Shown here: piece by piece, positions 8,702 through 18,500 of the stretch
Position numbering within the stretch: position 1 is the stretch's first letter
Layout: every line of letters begins with the position of its first letter
Assembly: GCA_002457305.1 (NCBI GenBank)
Contig: NTKG01000003.1
Coordinates: forward strand, 1-51,875
Length of the DNA stretch: 51,875 nt
Source of the DNA: Bacteroidetes bacterium MED-G21
GTDB taxonomy: Bacteria > Bacteroidota > Bacteroidia > Flavobacteriales > UBA7430
Direction: 5' to 3'
Program-made: the position numbers and the translations under genes
The notes under the pieces: generated by a model
What the model was told of the DNA's origin: nothing
Database searches by the model: none
Seen by the model: only the letters and a program-made list of their open reading frames with translations

Positions 8702-9164
8702 AATTTTATCTTTTGAGGCATTAAAAATTCTGCTGAAAAAATGGCGTGATGAAAACGAAAAAATCATCTTCACAAATGGTTGTTTTGACCTACTTCATTT
8801 AGGTCATGTTGATTATTTAGCAAAAGCGCGTGATTTGGGAGGCCGCTTAGTTGTTGGCTTAAATTCTGATGCCTCAATTAAACGCATAAAAGGGCCGTCA
8901 AGACCTATAAATAATGAGCAAAGCAGGGCTGCTCTGTTGGCTGGAATGACCTACGTAGACGCGGTTGTGCTGTTTGATGAAGAAACCCCCGTAAACCTAA
9001 TTTCTGAAGTCATGCCCGCCGTTCTGGTAAAGGGAGGGGACTATAAAATTAAAGAAATTGTGGGTCATGAAATGGTTTTAAATAACGGAGGCGAGGTATG
9101 CACTATAGACTTTGTAGAAGGCTATTCCAGTTCTGAATTAATAAAAAAATTTAAGGCTAGCTAG
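8673..9164 (+). CDS. D-glycero-beta-D-manno-heptose 1-phosphate adenylyltransferase-like cytidylyltransferase
   Basis: 163 residues from the ATG at 8673 (MNQISRLQSK). The longer ORF start at 8628 lies deep in the preceding gene and adds nothing conserved, so I chose 8673. IIFTNGCFDLLHLGHVDYLAKARDLG is the HxGH nucleotidyltransferase core; VVGLNSDASIKRIKGPSRPIN and VLVKGGDYKI match the RfaE/HldE C-terminal family. The separate kinase domain of HldE is absent, as in other Bacteroidetes that carry the split (RfaE2) form. Predicted role is ADP-heptose precursor synthesis for LPS, by family. Confidence 0.92.
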   Translation: MNQISRLQSKILSFEALKILLKKWRDENEKIIFTNGCFDLLHLGHVDYLAKARDLGGRLVVGLNSDASIKRIKGPSRPINNEQSRAALLAGMTYVDAVVLFDEETPVNLISEVMPAVLVKGGDYKIKEIVGHEMVLNNGGEVCTIDFVEGYSSSELIKKFKAS

Positions 9165-10529
9165 ATGGCGAAAACAAAAGTAAAAACAGCTTATTTTTGC
9201 CAAAATTGTGGCGCGCAATACCCAAAATGGCAAGGTCAATGTTCCGCGTGCAAGGAATGGAATACAATTGTAGAAGAGGTTGTTCAGAAAGAAGTTGGCA
9301 AGCCTTGGGCAAACAAAAGGACTGATTCAAAATCAAAGGCCTTAAAAGTTGCAGACATTTCATTAACAACTGAATCTAGAATAAAAACAGATAACACAGA
9401 GTTAGACCGCGTTTTAGGTGGTGGAATCGTTCCTGGGGCAGTCGTTTTACTTGGTGGGGAGCCTGGTATTGGTAAGTCGACGTTAATGCTTCAATTGGCC
9501 TTAGGGCTAAAGAATTTCAAAACGCTTTATGTTTCTGGAGAAGAAAGCGCCAAGCAAATTAAAATGAGGGCAGAGCGGCTTGGTGAGGGTTCTTCAGATT
9601 GCCTCATATTAACCGAAACCTCTACTCAAAACATTTTTACACACATCGATGCTGTAAAACCAAACCTACTTGTTATTGATTCCATCCAGACCCTACATTC
9701 TCAAGCCATAGATGCTTCGCCGGGTTCTGTTTCTCAAATTAGAGAATCCGCCTCAGAGCTTTTGCGTTTTGCAAAAGAAACCGCCACCCCTGTTATTTTA
9801 ATTGGCCATATTACAAAAGATGGGGGTATTGCAGGGCCAAAAATTTTAGAGCACATGGTCGATGTTGTACTCCAATTCGAGGGCGACCGAAATCATATTT
9901 ATAGAATTCTTAGGGCCCAAAAAAACCGCTTTGGTTCTACCTCAGAGCTGGGTATTTACGAAATGGTTAGCCATGGGCTAAGAGAGGTTCACAACCCTTC
10001 TAAAATCCTTATTTCACAAAAAGATGAAGCACTTAGCGGAACGGCAATCTCTGCAACCATTGAGGGGGTGCGGCCAATGCTCATTGAGGTTCAGGCGCTC
10101 GTAAGCACTGCTGTTTATGGAACACCACAGCGGAGCGCTACTGGTTTTGACCTTCGTCGGTTAAGCATGTTGCTTGCCGTTCTAGAGAAGCGCTGTGGAT
10201 TTAGGTTGGGGGCTAAAGATGTATTCTTAAATATTACTGGGGGTATAAAAGTAGACGATCCTTCTATTGATTTGTGTGTGGTTGCAGCGATCTTGTCGTC
10301 TAATGAAGATGTTGCTATTTCTGATAAAATCTGTTTTGCTGGAGAAGTGGGCTTGTCGGGGGAAATTCGACCCGCCACCAGAATTGAACAGCGCATACTC
10401 GAAGCAGAAAAATTGGGCTTCGAGCAAATCTTTATCTCAAAATACAATAAAATTGAGGTGGGAAAATTCGCAATAAACATTTTGAGCTTTGGTAAGATAG
10501 AAGAAATCTACCAAACCCTGTTTAACTAA
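9165..10529 (+). CDS. radA: DNA repair protein RadA (Sms)
   Basis: 454 residues, normal length. A four-Cys zinc finger lies at residues 12-29 (CQNCGAQYPKWQGQCSAC), a Walker A motif at about residue 100 (GGEPGIGKST), the RadA-specific KNRFGS motif further on, and a C-terminal Lon-protease-like domain (NITGGIKVDDPSIDLC, EVGLSGEIRP). RadA is a RecA-family DnaB-like motor that promotes branch migration of recombination intermediates. The start codon follows the preceding stop (TAG ATG) directly, so it is likely the last gene of the panC operon. It converges on the HMA gene with a 24-bp gap and no clear terminator. Confidence 0.97.
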   Translation: MAKTKVKTAYFCQNCGAQYPKWQGQCSACKEWNTIVEEVVQKEVGKPWANKRTDSKSKALKVADISLTTESRIKTDNTELDRVLGGGIVPGAVVLLGGEPGIGKSTLMLQLALGLKNFKTLYVSGEESAKQIKMRAERLGEGSSDCLILTETSTQNIFTHIDAVKPNLLVIDSIQTLHSQAIDASPGSVSQIRESASELLRFAKETATPVILIGHITKDGGIAGPKILEHMVDVVLQFEGDRNHIYRILRAQKNRFGSTSELGIYEMVSHGLREVHNPSKILISQKDEALSGTAISATIEGVRPMLIEVQALVSTAVYGTPQRSATGFDLRRLSMLLAVLEKRCGFRLGAKDVFLNITGGIKVDDPSIDLCVVAAILSSNEDVAISDKICFAGEVGLSGEIRPATRIEQRILEAEKLGFEQIFISKYNKIEVGKFAINILSFGKIEEIYQTLFN

Positions 10530-10553
10530 CCAAACCCTATATGTTGTTCGTCT

Positions 10554-10892
10554 TTAATGTGGTTTTTTGCAACAAAAATGTAAATTTTCATATGCAAGCG
10601 AATCTGCCTTAACAGAGTCTGCGGAATACCCCAAGCTGCTAATAAGACTCCTTAAGTGCGCGACGGATGTTTTATCTTTTCTGTAATTTACCGTTAAGAC
10701 GCCCGTTTTAACATCCATTTCTGCATACTTAACACCTTTTTCGAAAGCTAGGTTTTTTTGGATAATTAAATCTTCACACATGCCGCAAACAGCGCTTGTT
10801 TGAATTTCTACTGTAGCTGTTTTTTTACCGTTTGTTTGGGCGCTTGCATAGTTTGATAAAAATGCCAACAAAATCCATATTAAATTTTTCAT
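10554..10892 (-). CDS. Exported heavy-metal-associated (HMA) domain protein
   Basis: 112 residues. A Sec signal peptide (MKNLIWILLAFLSNYASAQ) is followed by an HMA fold: VEIQTSAVCGMCEDLI carries the metal-binding CxxC at Cys36 and Cys39, with YAEMDVKTGVLTVNY and LRSLISSLGYSAD completing the ferredoxin-like pattern. The tail LHFCCKKPH adds a further Cys pair and His. It likely binds a soft metal such as copper in the periplasm. It lies 9 bp behind the TonB-dependent receptor and is the last gene of what appears to be a three-gene copper module. Copper rather than mercury is inferred from the neighbours. Confidence 0.85.
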   Translation of the reverse strand: MKNLIWILLAFLSNYASAQTNGKKTATVEIQTSAVCGMCEDLIIQKNLAFEKGVKYAEMDVKTGVLTVNYRKDKTSVAHLRSLISSLGYSADSVKADSLAYENLHFCCKKPH

Positions 10893-10901
10893 ATCACTGT
10901 T

Positions 10902-13175
10902 TTAATTGTTCATATTAAGTCGAATACCTGTAAACCATTTTGTTCCCATAACTGGTCCCCATATCATTCCGGCATCAAAATTATCGCTAAATGGGTTTTC
11001 GACGCCTCGTATAGGATTTGGCTGCATATAATTTAGAGCGTTCTCAACGCCTATATACCAATCAAACTTTTTAAAGCGGCGGGTTATTTGCCCGCTAAGA
11101 AGGTTGAAGTTGTCTGACCAAAATTCCTCTATGTCTCCCTGACCAGGAACACGACTTGGTCCCACATTCTGTAGGGTAATGTTAATGTCCCACTTTTTTT
11201 GCCAAGTGGTGTAATACACTTGTACTAAAGAACGGTACTTTGGAATAAAGGGTGCTTGTTTTGTTACATAATCAAGGCCTGAATCGGTTTCAATATTATA
11301 TGTGGTTTGTGTTTTGTTCCACTTATGTGCATATTTTAACTCCCATCCATCAGCGGGTTCAAAAGTAAAATCTAGCTGCAAGCTTTTAGAATTAGAAGGG
11401 CCTTCTAAATTGTAAATGGCTAGTTTTTGAGTTTGCTCTATATCTGCTACCACTTGATTTTGAAAGTCTGTCTGATAAATGTCTATGTTAAATGATGTCG
11501 CTTTTCCTGCTATATAAAAATTGTGATTAATGTTTGCGCCATAATTGATTGCTTCTTCTGGTTTAAGCGAATTGTAATCTTCGAGTACTAAGTTTCTTGA
11601 GCTAAACAAATAAGACATGTTTTCTGAAATCGGATTGGCTTGTCTGTAAGCTTTTCCTGCAGAAAGCCTAAACGCTGTGTTGTCTGTAGGTTTGTAGCGC
11701 ATATTTAATCGAGGGGTGTGCCAAAGACCAAAATCTTTAGAGTAGTCTGCCCTGTAGCCAATGATGCTGGACAGGCGTGGGCTGTGGCTCACAATAAGCT
11801 CTGTGTACGCGCCTAGAGTTTGATCTGTTCGAACATATAAGCCCTCATATACATAGGGCGTGGAAGGCCTTAGCAATAAAAGTGTTTCATCATAGCGGTC
11901 GCCATAATACGACAAGCCTATTTTATATAGCTTTGTGGTATCTATAATGGTAGACTGGTAACTTGCTTTTACATATAGACTGTATTGCGCTCCTGAATAC
12001 ATTGAGCCCCCAAAGGATGATTCTTGTTTGTGGTAACGTATTTGAGAGGTGATGCCTACACTGGTGAAGGGTTTGTTAAAAATGTGTCCAATTTTTGAAT
12101 TAAATTCGGCCTGCTCCGTTTTTATTTCCACCTCATATGGGCTGTCAAATTCAAACGACTCGGTGTTTAAGTCATCTCCTGATATTTGGCCTGAAAGTTT
12201 GTCCTCCGATAAATATCGAAAACTAAATTCTATATGCCTGTCAGGGCGAGCTATATAGCGCCACCTATTTAATAGGGCTATTCTGTTTATTGCTATTTCG
12301 TCCACAAAAGAATCGCCATTTCTATCTATACTTCTACCTAAATAAGAATAGTGTCCCAAAAGAGCTGTTTTCCAGTCTTTCCCAACAAAAGAAGCGGTAA
12401 TAAAATTGTTTTCAATCATTCCTACACTACTCAAATAAGAATTCCAAAAAAAACCATCTATCGTCTCGGGTTTATAAAGCTCTGTGTTTATTTGACCCGT
12501 AAGCGCTTGAAATCCACTCGTTACTGAGCCCGTTGCTTTCGCAATCTGTATGGATTCAATCCAGGAGCCTGGAATATAATTTAAACCGTAAGTGGCTGCA
12601 AGCCCTCTTAAAAAGGGTTTGTTTTCAACTAAAACATCGCTGTATACACCATCCAGTCCGAGCATTTGTATTTTTTTAGCACCTGTTATGGCGTCTGAAG
12701 AGATAATGTCAACTGATGCGTTTGTTTCAAAACACTCCGAAAGATTACAGCAAGCCGCCTTTTGAAGTTCCTGACCAGATATCCATTCAACATTACTTAC
12801 TTTTAAAATTGATTTTGCATTTGTTTTTTTGCGCTCTATGAGTTTAACCTCATTCAAAGTGCTGGGACTTAATACAAATTCTATTGCTTTCGCCTTTTTT
12901 ACTTCAATCGTGTCGCTTTCATAACCAACAAAACTGGCTGATATGCTTTGAGGAAAAGGGTGGTCTGTGTAAATTAAAAAGAAGCCTTTTTGATCCGTAA
13001 CTGATCCATTTTGATTTGTTACAGAATAAACGTGAGCGCCCGGTAAAGGCTTTAAGTTTCCTTTTGTGTCGCGCTCAAAAACATAACCACTAATCTCTTG
13101 GTTAGGCGTGGTCTGTGCAAACAATATATTTATGCCCGCGAACAACAGGGCAAATAATGCAAGATGTTTTCTCAT
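10902..13175 (-). CDS. TonB-dependent receptor, probably copper-related
   Basis: 757 residues: signal peptide (MRKHLALFALLFAGINILFAQ), a carboxypeptidase-regulatory-like beta domain (EISGYVFERDTKGNLKPLPGAHVYS, FLIYTD, FVGYESDTI), a plug domain (KIQMLGLDGVYSDVLVENKPF) and a C-terminal barrel. The plug carries AACCNLSECFETNASVDI, a Cys-pair motif I associate with the Bacteroidetes receptor group near HMA and HYC_CC_PP proteins. It would import a metal or metal complex across the outer membrane with TonB-ExbBD energy. The last residues (WFTGIRLNMNN) form a plausible final strand. It is between the HYC_CC_PP-like gene upstream and the HMA gene downstream. Substrate assignment is inference. Confidence 0.9.
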   Translation of the reverse strand: MRKHLALFALLFAGINILFAQTTPNQEISGYVFERDTKGNLKPLPGAHVYSVTNQNGSVTDQKGFFLIYTDHPFPQSISASFVGYESDTIEVKKAKAIEFVLSPSTLNEVKLIERKKTNAKSILKVSNVEWISGQELQKAACCNLSECFETNASVDIISSDAITGAKKIQMLGLDGVYSDVLVENKPFLRGLAATYGLNYIPGSWIESIQIAKATGSVTSGFQALTGQINTELYKPETIDGFFWNSYLSSVGMIENNFITASFVGKDWKTALLGHYSYLGRSIDRNGDSFVDEIAINRIALLNRWRYIARPDRHIEFSFRYLSEDKLSGQISGDDLNTESFEFDSPYEVEIKTEQAEFNSKIGHIFNKPFTSVGITSQIRYHKQESSFGGSMYSGAQYSLYVKASYQSTIIDTTKLYKIGLSYYGDRYDETLLLLRPSTPYVYEGLYVRTDQTLGAYTELIVSHSPRLSSIIGYRADYSKDFGLWHTPRLNMRYKPTDNTAFRLSAGKAYRQANPISENMSYLFSSRNLVLEDYNSLKPEEAINYGANINHNFYIAGKATSFNIDIYQTDFQNQVVADIEQTQKLAIYNLEGPSNSKSLQLDFTFEPADGWELKYAHKWNKTQTTYNIETDSGLDYVTKQAPFIPKYRSLVQVYYTTWQKKWDINITLQNVGPSRVPGQGDIEEFWSDNFNLLSGQITRRFKKFDWYIGVENALNYMQPNPIRGVENPFSDNFDAGMIWGPVMGTKWFTGIRLNMNN

Positions 13176-13226
13176 AATAACTTGTAATTAACTGATTTTG
13201 TTTTTAACGGTTTCGTAAAAACAGAA

Positions 13227-13652
13227 TCAAATAACAAGTACGGAATATAGATGAAGTATTTCTCTCCCTGATTTTGGTGGAGGGATGGTGTGGGCGGCTA
13301 TTCTGTTTTGCAACAGTAGTATATGTGGGTTTGGAAGAGAGGTTTCGGAATCAAAAGCTATGCTGGAGTTAAACTCTTCTGTGTCGCCAGGTTGGGCCTC
13401 AAAATTGAACTGTATATACTTACTAAAAGAAAGGTCGCACGATCCGTCACCCATCTCTGAACGCAAACATGCTGCCGCTTGAGGAGCGCCAGAACAACAA
13501 CAAGAGTTTTGGTCCACAACTGCACACACCGGCTCAGCATCAGCATGTAAACAAGCCTCCCAATGGTAAGTATAACCAGTGCTAAGTGTTAAAACAAGCA
13601 GGGCTAATAAGAGGGCTTGGGTTCGAATTATATAGCGTTTCGTTTTACACAT
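13227..13652 (-). CDS. Small exported HYC_CC_PP-like protein
   Basis: 141 residues with a basic N terminus and hydrophobic signal segment (RTQALLLALLVLTLSTGYTY). The mature part is Cys- and His-rich: WEACLHADAEPVC, then DQNSCCCSGAPQAAAC, and a PPP near the end (HTIPPPKSG). The His/Cys, CC and PP order matches the Bacteroidetes HYC_CC_PP family that commonly precedes copper-type TonB receptors. It is first in a minus-strand run with the receptor (51 bp on) and the HMA protein. Metal binding is likely from the Cys/His content; the exact role is not known. A consensus promoter sits so close to the ATG that the mRNA is probably leaderless. Confidence 0.75.
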   Translation of the reverse strand: MCKTKRYIIRTQALLLALLVLTLSTGYTYHWEACLHADAEPVCAVVDQNSCCCSGAPQAAACLRSEMGDGSCDLSFSKYIQFNFEAQPGDTEEFNSSIAFDSETSLPNPHILLLQNRIAAHTIPPPKSGREILHLYSVLVI

Positions 13653-13658
13653 TTAATA

Positions 13659-13688
13659 CAAATATACAAATGTCTAACTATAAATCAA
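13659..13688 (-). promoter_or_regulatory. Canonical Bacteroidetes promoter of the copper module
   Basis: Minus-strand TTG, 19 bp, TATATTTG. The -7 box ends 6 bp before the ATG of the HYC_CC_PP-like gene, leaving room for almost no 5' leader. Confidence 0.8.
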
Positions 13689-13748
13689 CTTTGTGGTTTG
13701 TTTTACAGCTCGTATTAGCCTCCACATTTTTCGTTTAGTTCTTTATCT

Positions 13749-14945
13749 CTAATACAAAAAGGTGTTATATGGATATCTTTTTGTGTGGATTTCTTTAATG
13801 CGCTCATATAAATTCCCTTTAAAGGTGTCCCAATTGTCTTTTTGAGCTGCAGAAATAAAAATACAATTATTGTTCATTTTCGAAATCCAGGTTTTCTTCC
13901 AATCTTCTAGAGAGTTGTTTTTCCATGTTCTTGGGGTTAGGTCGTCTGCTTCTTTTAAATCGTAAGTAAACAAATCCGTTTTATTAAAAACCATTAATGT
14001 TGGTTTGTCTATCGCGTGAATTTCATCTAAAATGCTGTTTACAGACTTTATCTGCTCCTCAAAGTTTTCATGAGAAACATCTACTACGTGTATTAAAAAG
14101 TCGGCTTCTCGAACTTCATCGAGCGTAGACTTAAAAGACTCTACTAATTCTGTAGGTAGTTTGCGAATAAACCCTACTGTATCTGAAAGTAAAAATGGCA
14201 AATTTTCAATAACTACTTTTCTTACGGTGGTGTCTAGAGTTGCAAAGAGTTTGTTTTCCGCAAACACTTGAGATTTACTCAGGGCATTCATAATTGTAGA
14301 TTTACCAACATTGGTGTACCCCACTAAAGAAACGCGGATCATCTGGCCTCTATTTTTTCGCTGCGTGGCCATCTGTTTGTCGATCGTTACTAGTTTCTTT
14401 TTCAAAAGAGAAATTCGTTCGCGGATAATTCGCCTGTCTGTCTCTATTTCAGTTTCCCCCGGTCCCTTCATTCCAATTCCTCCTTTTTGTTTTTGAAGGT
14501 GTGTCCACATTCTTGTTAGACGGGGTAATAAGTATTCGTATTGTGCGAGTTCCACTTGTGTACAAGCGTGTGCTGTTTGAGCTCTACCGGCAAAAATATC
14601 TAGTATGAGGTTGGTTCTGTCTAGTATTTTGCGCTCACCAAAAACCGATTCTATATTTCGCAATTGAGAGGGGCTTAATTCGTCATCAAAAATAACGAGA
14701 TCAATGTCGTTAGCATCTACATAAGCGGCAATTTCATTAATTTTTCCTGAGCCTATAAAGGTTTTTGGATTCGGATTAGACACCTTTTGGGTAAACCTTT
14801 TTACCGGATTAGCACCTGCTGTTTCAACTAAAAATGCAAGTTCGTCTAAATACTCTTTAGACTTTTTTTCATTTTGCTGCTGCGTAATAACACCCACCAA
14901 CACCGCCTTTTCTCCTGTGGGCTTAATAATTACTTTTTGAGACAT
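13749..14945 (-). CDS. hflX: GTPase HflX
   Basis: 398 residues, normal for HflX, a ribosome-associated GTPase that splits stalled 70S particles in bacteria studied so far. The N-terminal domain has NPKTFIGSGKINEI and LVIFDDELSPSQLRNIE; the linker has GGIGMKGPGETEIETDRR, which is HflX-specific; the G domain has G1 GYTNVGKST (about residue 210), G3 DTVGFIRKLP and G4 NKTD. It begins 10 bp after the small membrane protein gene, so the two may be cotranscribed. No terminator was recognised in the 96-bp gap to the copper module. Confidence 0.97.
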   Translation of the reverse strand: MSQKVIIKPTGEKAVLVGVITQQQNEKKSKEYLDELAFLVETAGANPVKRFTQKVSNPNPKTFIGSGKINEIAAYVDANDIDLVIFDDELSPSQLRNIESVFGERKILDRTNLILDIFAGRAQTAHACTQVELAQYEYLLPRLTRMWTHLQKQKGGIGMKGPGETEIETDRRIIRERISLLKKKLVTIDKQMATQRKNRGQMIRVSLVGYTNVGKSTIMNALSKSQVFAENKLFATLDTTVRKVVIENLPFLLSDTVGFIRKLPTELVESFKSTLDEVREADFLIHVVDVSHENFEEQIKSVNSILDEIHAIDKPTLMVFNKTDLFTYDLKEADDLTPRTWKNNSLEDWKKTWISKMNNNCIFISAAQKDNWDTFKGNLYERIKEIHTKRYPYNTFLY

Positions 14946-14955
14946 AAATAGAGTT

Positions 14956-15390
14956 TTATAACCACGCAGACCATGGTATTCTGCTTAATATCAAAAGAAG
15001 AGCAATACCGAAGTAGACGCTCTTCACTTTGTGCTTTAACTGGTCGGAAAGGTCTTTTTTGGATTTTGAATAAGCCATTGTAATAAGCGTAATGGCTAAA
15101 ATCATCATTAGGGGATGTTCTAGTGTGTACAAGCGTAAACTTGAGTCTTTCATGGCTAAACCAAAATCATTTAACCCACTTCTGCTCATGGGGCTCACAA
15201 AATAAAGAACGCAGCCAATTAAAAGCTGTAAGTGTGCAAGTATTAAAACAATCAATCCGTTTTTTCGATGACCCTCTGTGTGGGGGTGCTTGCCTCGATA
15301 AGCAATCACTGATCTTAAAAAGGTAAATAATAATACCGTTAGCAATAAATAGGGTAAAAAACTATGAAGATGTTTTAGTCCGATATACAT
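14956..15390 (-). CDS. Small four-helix membrane protein, unknown function
   Basis: 144 residues with four predicted membrane segments (LHSFLPYLLLTVLLFTFLR, LIVLILAHLQLLIGCVLYFV, LMMILAITLITMAYS, VYFGIALLLILSRIPWSAWL). His residues occur near segment ends (KHLHSF, EHPLMM, AHLQLL), which could suggest haem-b or quinone contact as in cytochrome-b-like small proteins, but no motif is decisive. It resembles a conserved Bacteroidetes family often labelled only as a membrane protein. It precedes hflX by 10 bp and has a TAnnTTTG box 20 bp upstream. Confidence 0.75.
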   Translation of the reverse strand: MYIGLKHLHSFLPYLLLTVLLFTFLRSVIAYRGKHPHTEGHRKNGLIVLILAHLQLLIGCVLYFVSPMSRSGLNDFGLAMKDSSLRLYTLEHPLMMILAITLITMAYSKSKKDLSDQLKHKVKSVYFGIALLLILSRIPWSAWL

Positions 15391-15410
15391 TGTTTGAGTT
15401 TTTGTTTATA

Positions 15411-15418
15411 CAAACTTA
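15411..15418 (-). promoter_or_regulatory. Putative -7 box for the membrane protein-hflX pair
   Basis: Minus-strand TAAGTTTG fits TAnnTTTG, 20 bp before the ATG. No well-spaced -33 element was seen. Confidence 0.5.
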
Positions 15419-15502
15419 CTAATTTTATGGTGCAATGCATATACAAAAGAGGGGGTACATTCCCGGAAATATGTTAATTTCACGCTTGTAAAACTTAATT
15501 TT

Positions 15503-18500
15503 ATGAAAAATATAATCCTCTTGTTTGGTTTTTTGGCTCATTCTGTGGTCACCTGCGCTCAAGAAAACTTTCCCGTAAATGGGGTTGTTTCAAAATACAA
15601 TAGTGTACATGCTTTAATAAATGCTGAGATCCATGTTGATGCTGAAACAATATTAAAAAGAGCTGTGTTGCTCATAAAAAACGATAAAATTATTGGGGTG
15701 GGTAATACTATTGATATTCCTGAGAATGCAATCATTCATAACCTTGAGGGGGCGCACATTTATCCTTCTTTTATTGACTCTTATACCAATTATGGTCTCC
15801 CTGAGGTCAAAAAGTCTGAATGGAAGCCTAATCCTCAAATGAAAAGCAAAACAACCGGGCCTTTCTCTTGGAATCAGTCGGTTAAGCCCGAATTTGACGC
15901 TGCTGCAGTTTTTTCTCCAAACCAAGCTTCTGCCAAGTCTTTCCGTGAAGCGGGTTTTGGTACTGTGTTAACTTTTCAAAATGATGGAATCGTTCGTGGT
16001 AGTTCTGCAGTTGTTAGTCTTGGGGAGGCTTCCGCACAAGAAGTGTTGCTCAAGCCAAGGGTCATGGCTCATTACGCTTTTTCTAAGGGCAGCTCAAGGC
16101 AAAGTTACCCAAATTCTTTTATGGGGGCAGTTGCTCTATTGCGGCAGTCTATTTATGATGCAATATGGGCACATCATAATGGCGATCAAAGAAACTTAGC
16201 TTTAATTGCTTTACATGATAATTTAAAGCTAAAGCCGGTAATTGAGGTTGACAACCACAATGCTATTCGTAATGCATTAAATCTTAGTGAAGAATTTAAA
16301 ATGAACTTTATAATTAAGGGGGCTGGCGATGAGTACTTGAGCTTAGATGACTTAAATGATGCTCAATTTATTCTTCCTGTAAACTTTCCTGATGCCTATG
16401 ATGTTAATGACCCATATGAAAGTTTGGACTTAAGCTTGGAAAAAATGAAACATTGGGAGCTGGCCCCTGCTAATGCAGCTATATTAGCTTCTAAGGGCGT
16501 TGCTTTTGCTTTTACGGCTTTTGGCTTAAAAAACACGGAAGATTTGCTGGAAAATGTAAGGCGTTGTGTAAAATATGGTTTAAGTGAGGAGGTTGCACTA
16601 AAAGCTCTTACAAGTGTTCCGGCAAAAATGCTTGGAATTTCTGACACACATGGGGCTCTCAAAAAAGGCATGAAAGCAAACTTCATTGTGTGTGAAAACA
16701 ATCTTTTTAATTCTAATAGTAAAATTCTAGAAAACTGGATTCTGGGTAAATCTTATATAATAAACCCTAAGCAAAATCACGATTATAGGGGTAATTATAT
16801 CCTTAAAATAAATGGTGAAATTTTTCCTTTAGAAATCGTTGGTGAGCCTGAAAATTTGCAGGCCAAACTCATTTCTAAAGATACAACAAAGGTCTCTTTT
16901 ATAATAGAAGACGAGCTAATTACGCTTTCATACAAAGACAATGGTGGTGGTGTGGTTCGGCTAAGTGGTCACGGCAAAGACCCTATTGAAGGGCAGGGCC
17001 AGCTCTCTAATGGTAGCTGGGTGTCCTTTTTAATAAAAAGAAAGGCGGGGTTTGAGGGGGCTGCAAAAAATGATGCGGAAAACAATTCACTTATAAACGT
17101 AGACCACGTCCAAATGCTAAATAATATGGGAGATCGCTGGTATCCTAACATGGCTTACGGTTGGGTAGAAAAGCCCGAGCAAAAAGCTGTGATTTTTAAA
17201 AACGTCACTTTGTGGACAAATGAAAAAGAAGGGGTTCTCAAAAATTCATCCTTAGCCATTTTAGATGGCGAAATTCTTGCCGTGGGAAATGAGGCTGTTC
17301 AAGAGGTTAAAAACAGGTTTGCTTTTGAAGTTGTCGATGGAAAGGGAAAGCACTTAAGCTCTGGAATAATAGACGAGCATTCTCATATTGCCTTAAGAAG
17401 CATAAATGAGGGCTCCCAGGCCAGCTCTGCAGAAGTAAGAATGTCAGACGCAATTAGGCCTAACGATATTAACATATACCGCCAACTCGCCGGTGGGGTA
17501 ACAATCGCACAATTACTTCACGGTTCTGCCAATCCAATTGGTGGTCAGTCGGCTTTAATAAAAATGAGGTGGGGTTCTAGCGCTAAAGATTTGCTTTATG
17601 ATGGCGCAAAACCTTTTGTGAAATTTGCTCTGGGAGAAAATGTCAAACAAAGCAATTGGGGTGATTATTCTCGCGTTCGCTTTCCTCAAACTCGAATGGG
17701 TGTAGAGCAAGTTTATTATGATGCATTTATTCGGGCTAAAGAATATGATAAAGAATGGCGGTCGTGGCGAAAACTTTCTGCAAACCAGAAAAAAGAGGGT
17801 AAAATGCCTCGAAGAGATTTAGACTTAGATTGTTTATTAGAAATATTAAAGGATGAAAGGGAGATTACTTGTCATTCCTATCGACAATCCGAGATAAATA
17901 TGCTCATGCAGGTTTCAGACTCTATGGGTTTTACCCTAAACACTTTTACGCACATTTTAGAGGGGTATAAGGTCGCTGAAAAGATGAAAGCACACGGTGT
18001 TGGTGCTTCAACGTTTTCAGACTGGTGGGCATATAAGTATGAAGTAAATGATGCGATCCCTCACAACGGCGCCCTGTTAAACGAGATGGGAATTGTTACT
18101 GCTTTTAACTCGGATGACGCAGAAATGGCAAGGCGTTTAAACCAAGAAGCGGCTAAGGCCGTGAAATATGGGGGTGCCTCAGAAGAGGATGCTTGGAAAT
18201 TTATTACGCTTAACCCCGCTAAGTTGCTACATATTGATGACAAAACCGGAAGCTTAAAAAAGGGGAAAGATGCTGACTTAGTGCTCTGGTCTGGACACCC
18301 CCTGTCTGTGTATACCATTGCTGAACAAACATACATTGATGGTCGGCTATATTACTCTTTAAACTTGGATCGGGAAAATAGATTGCGCAACACAAAAGAA
18401 AGAAACCGATTAACACAAAAGATGCTCTCAGAAAAAAATAAAACAAAGGAATATCAAAAAATTAAGAAAGGACGCTCTTATCTTTTCCATTGTGACGATG

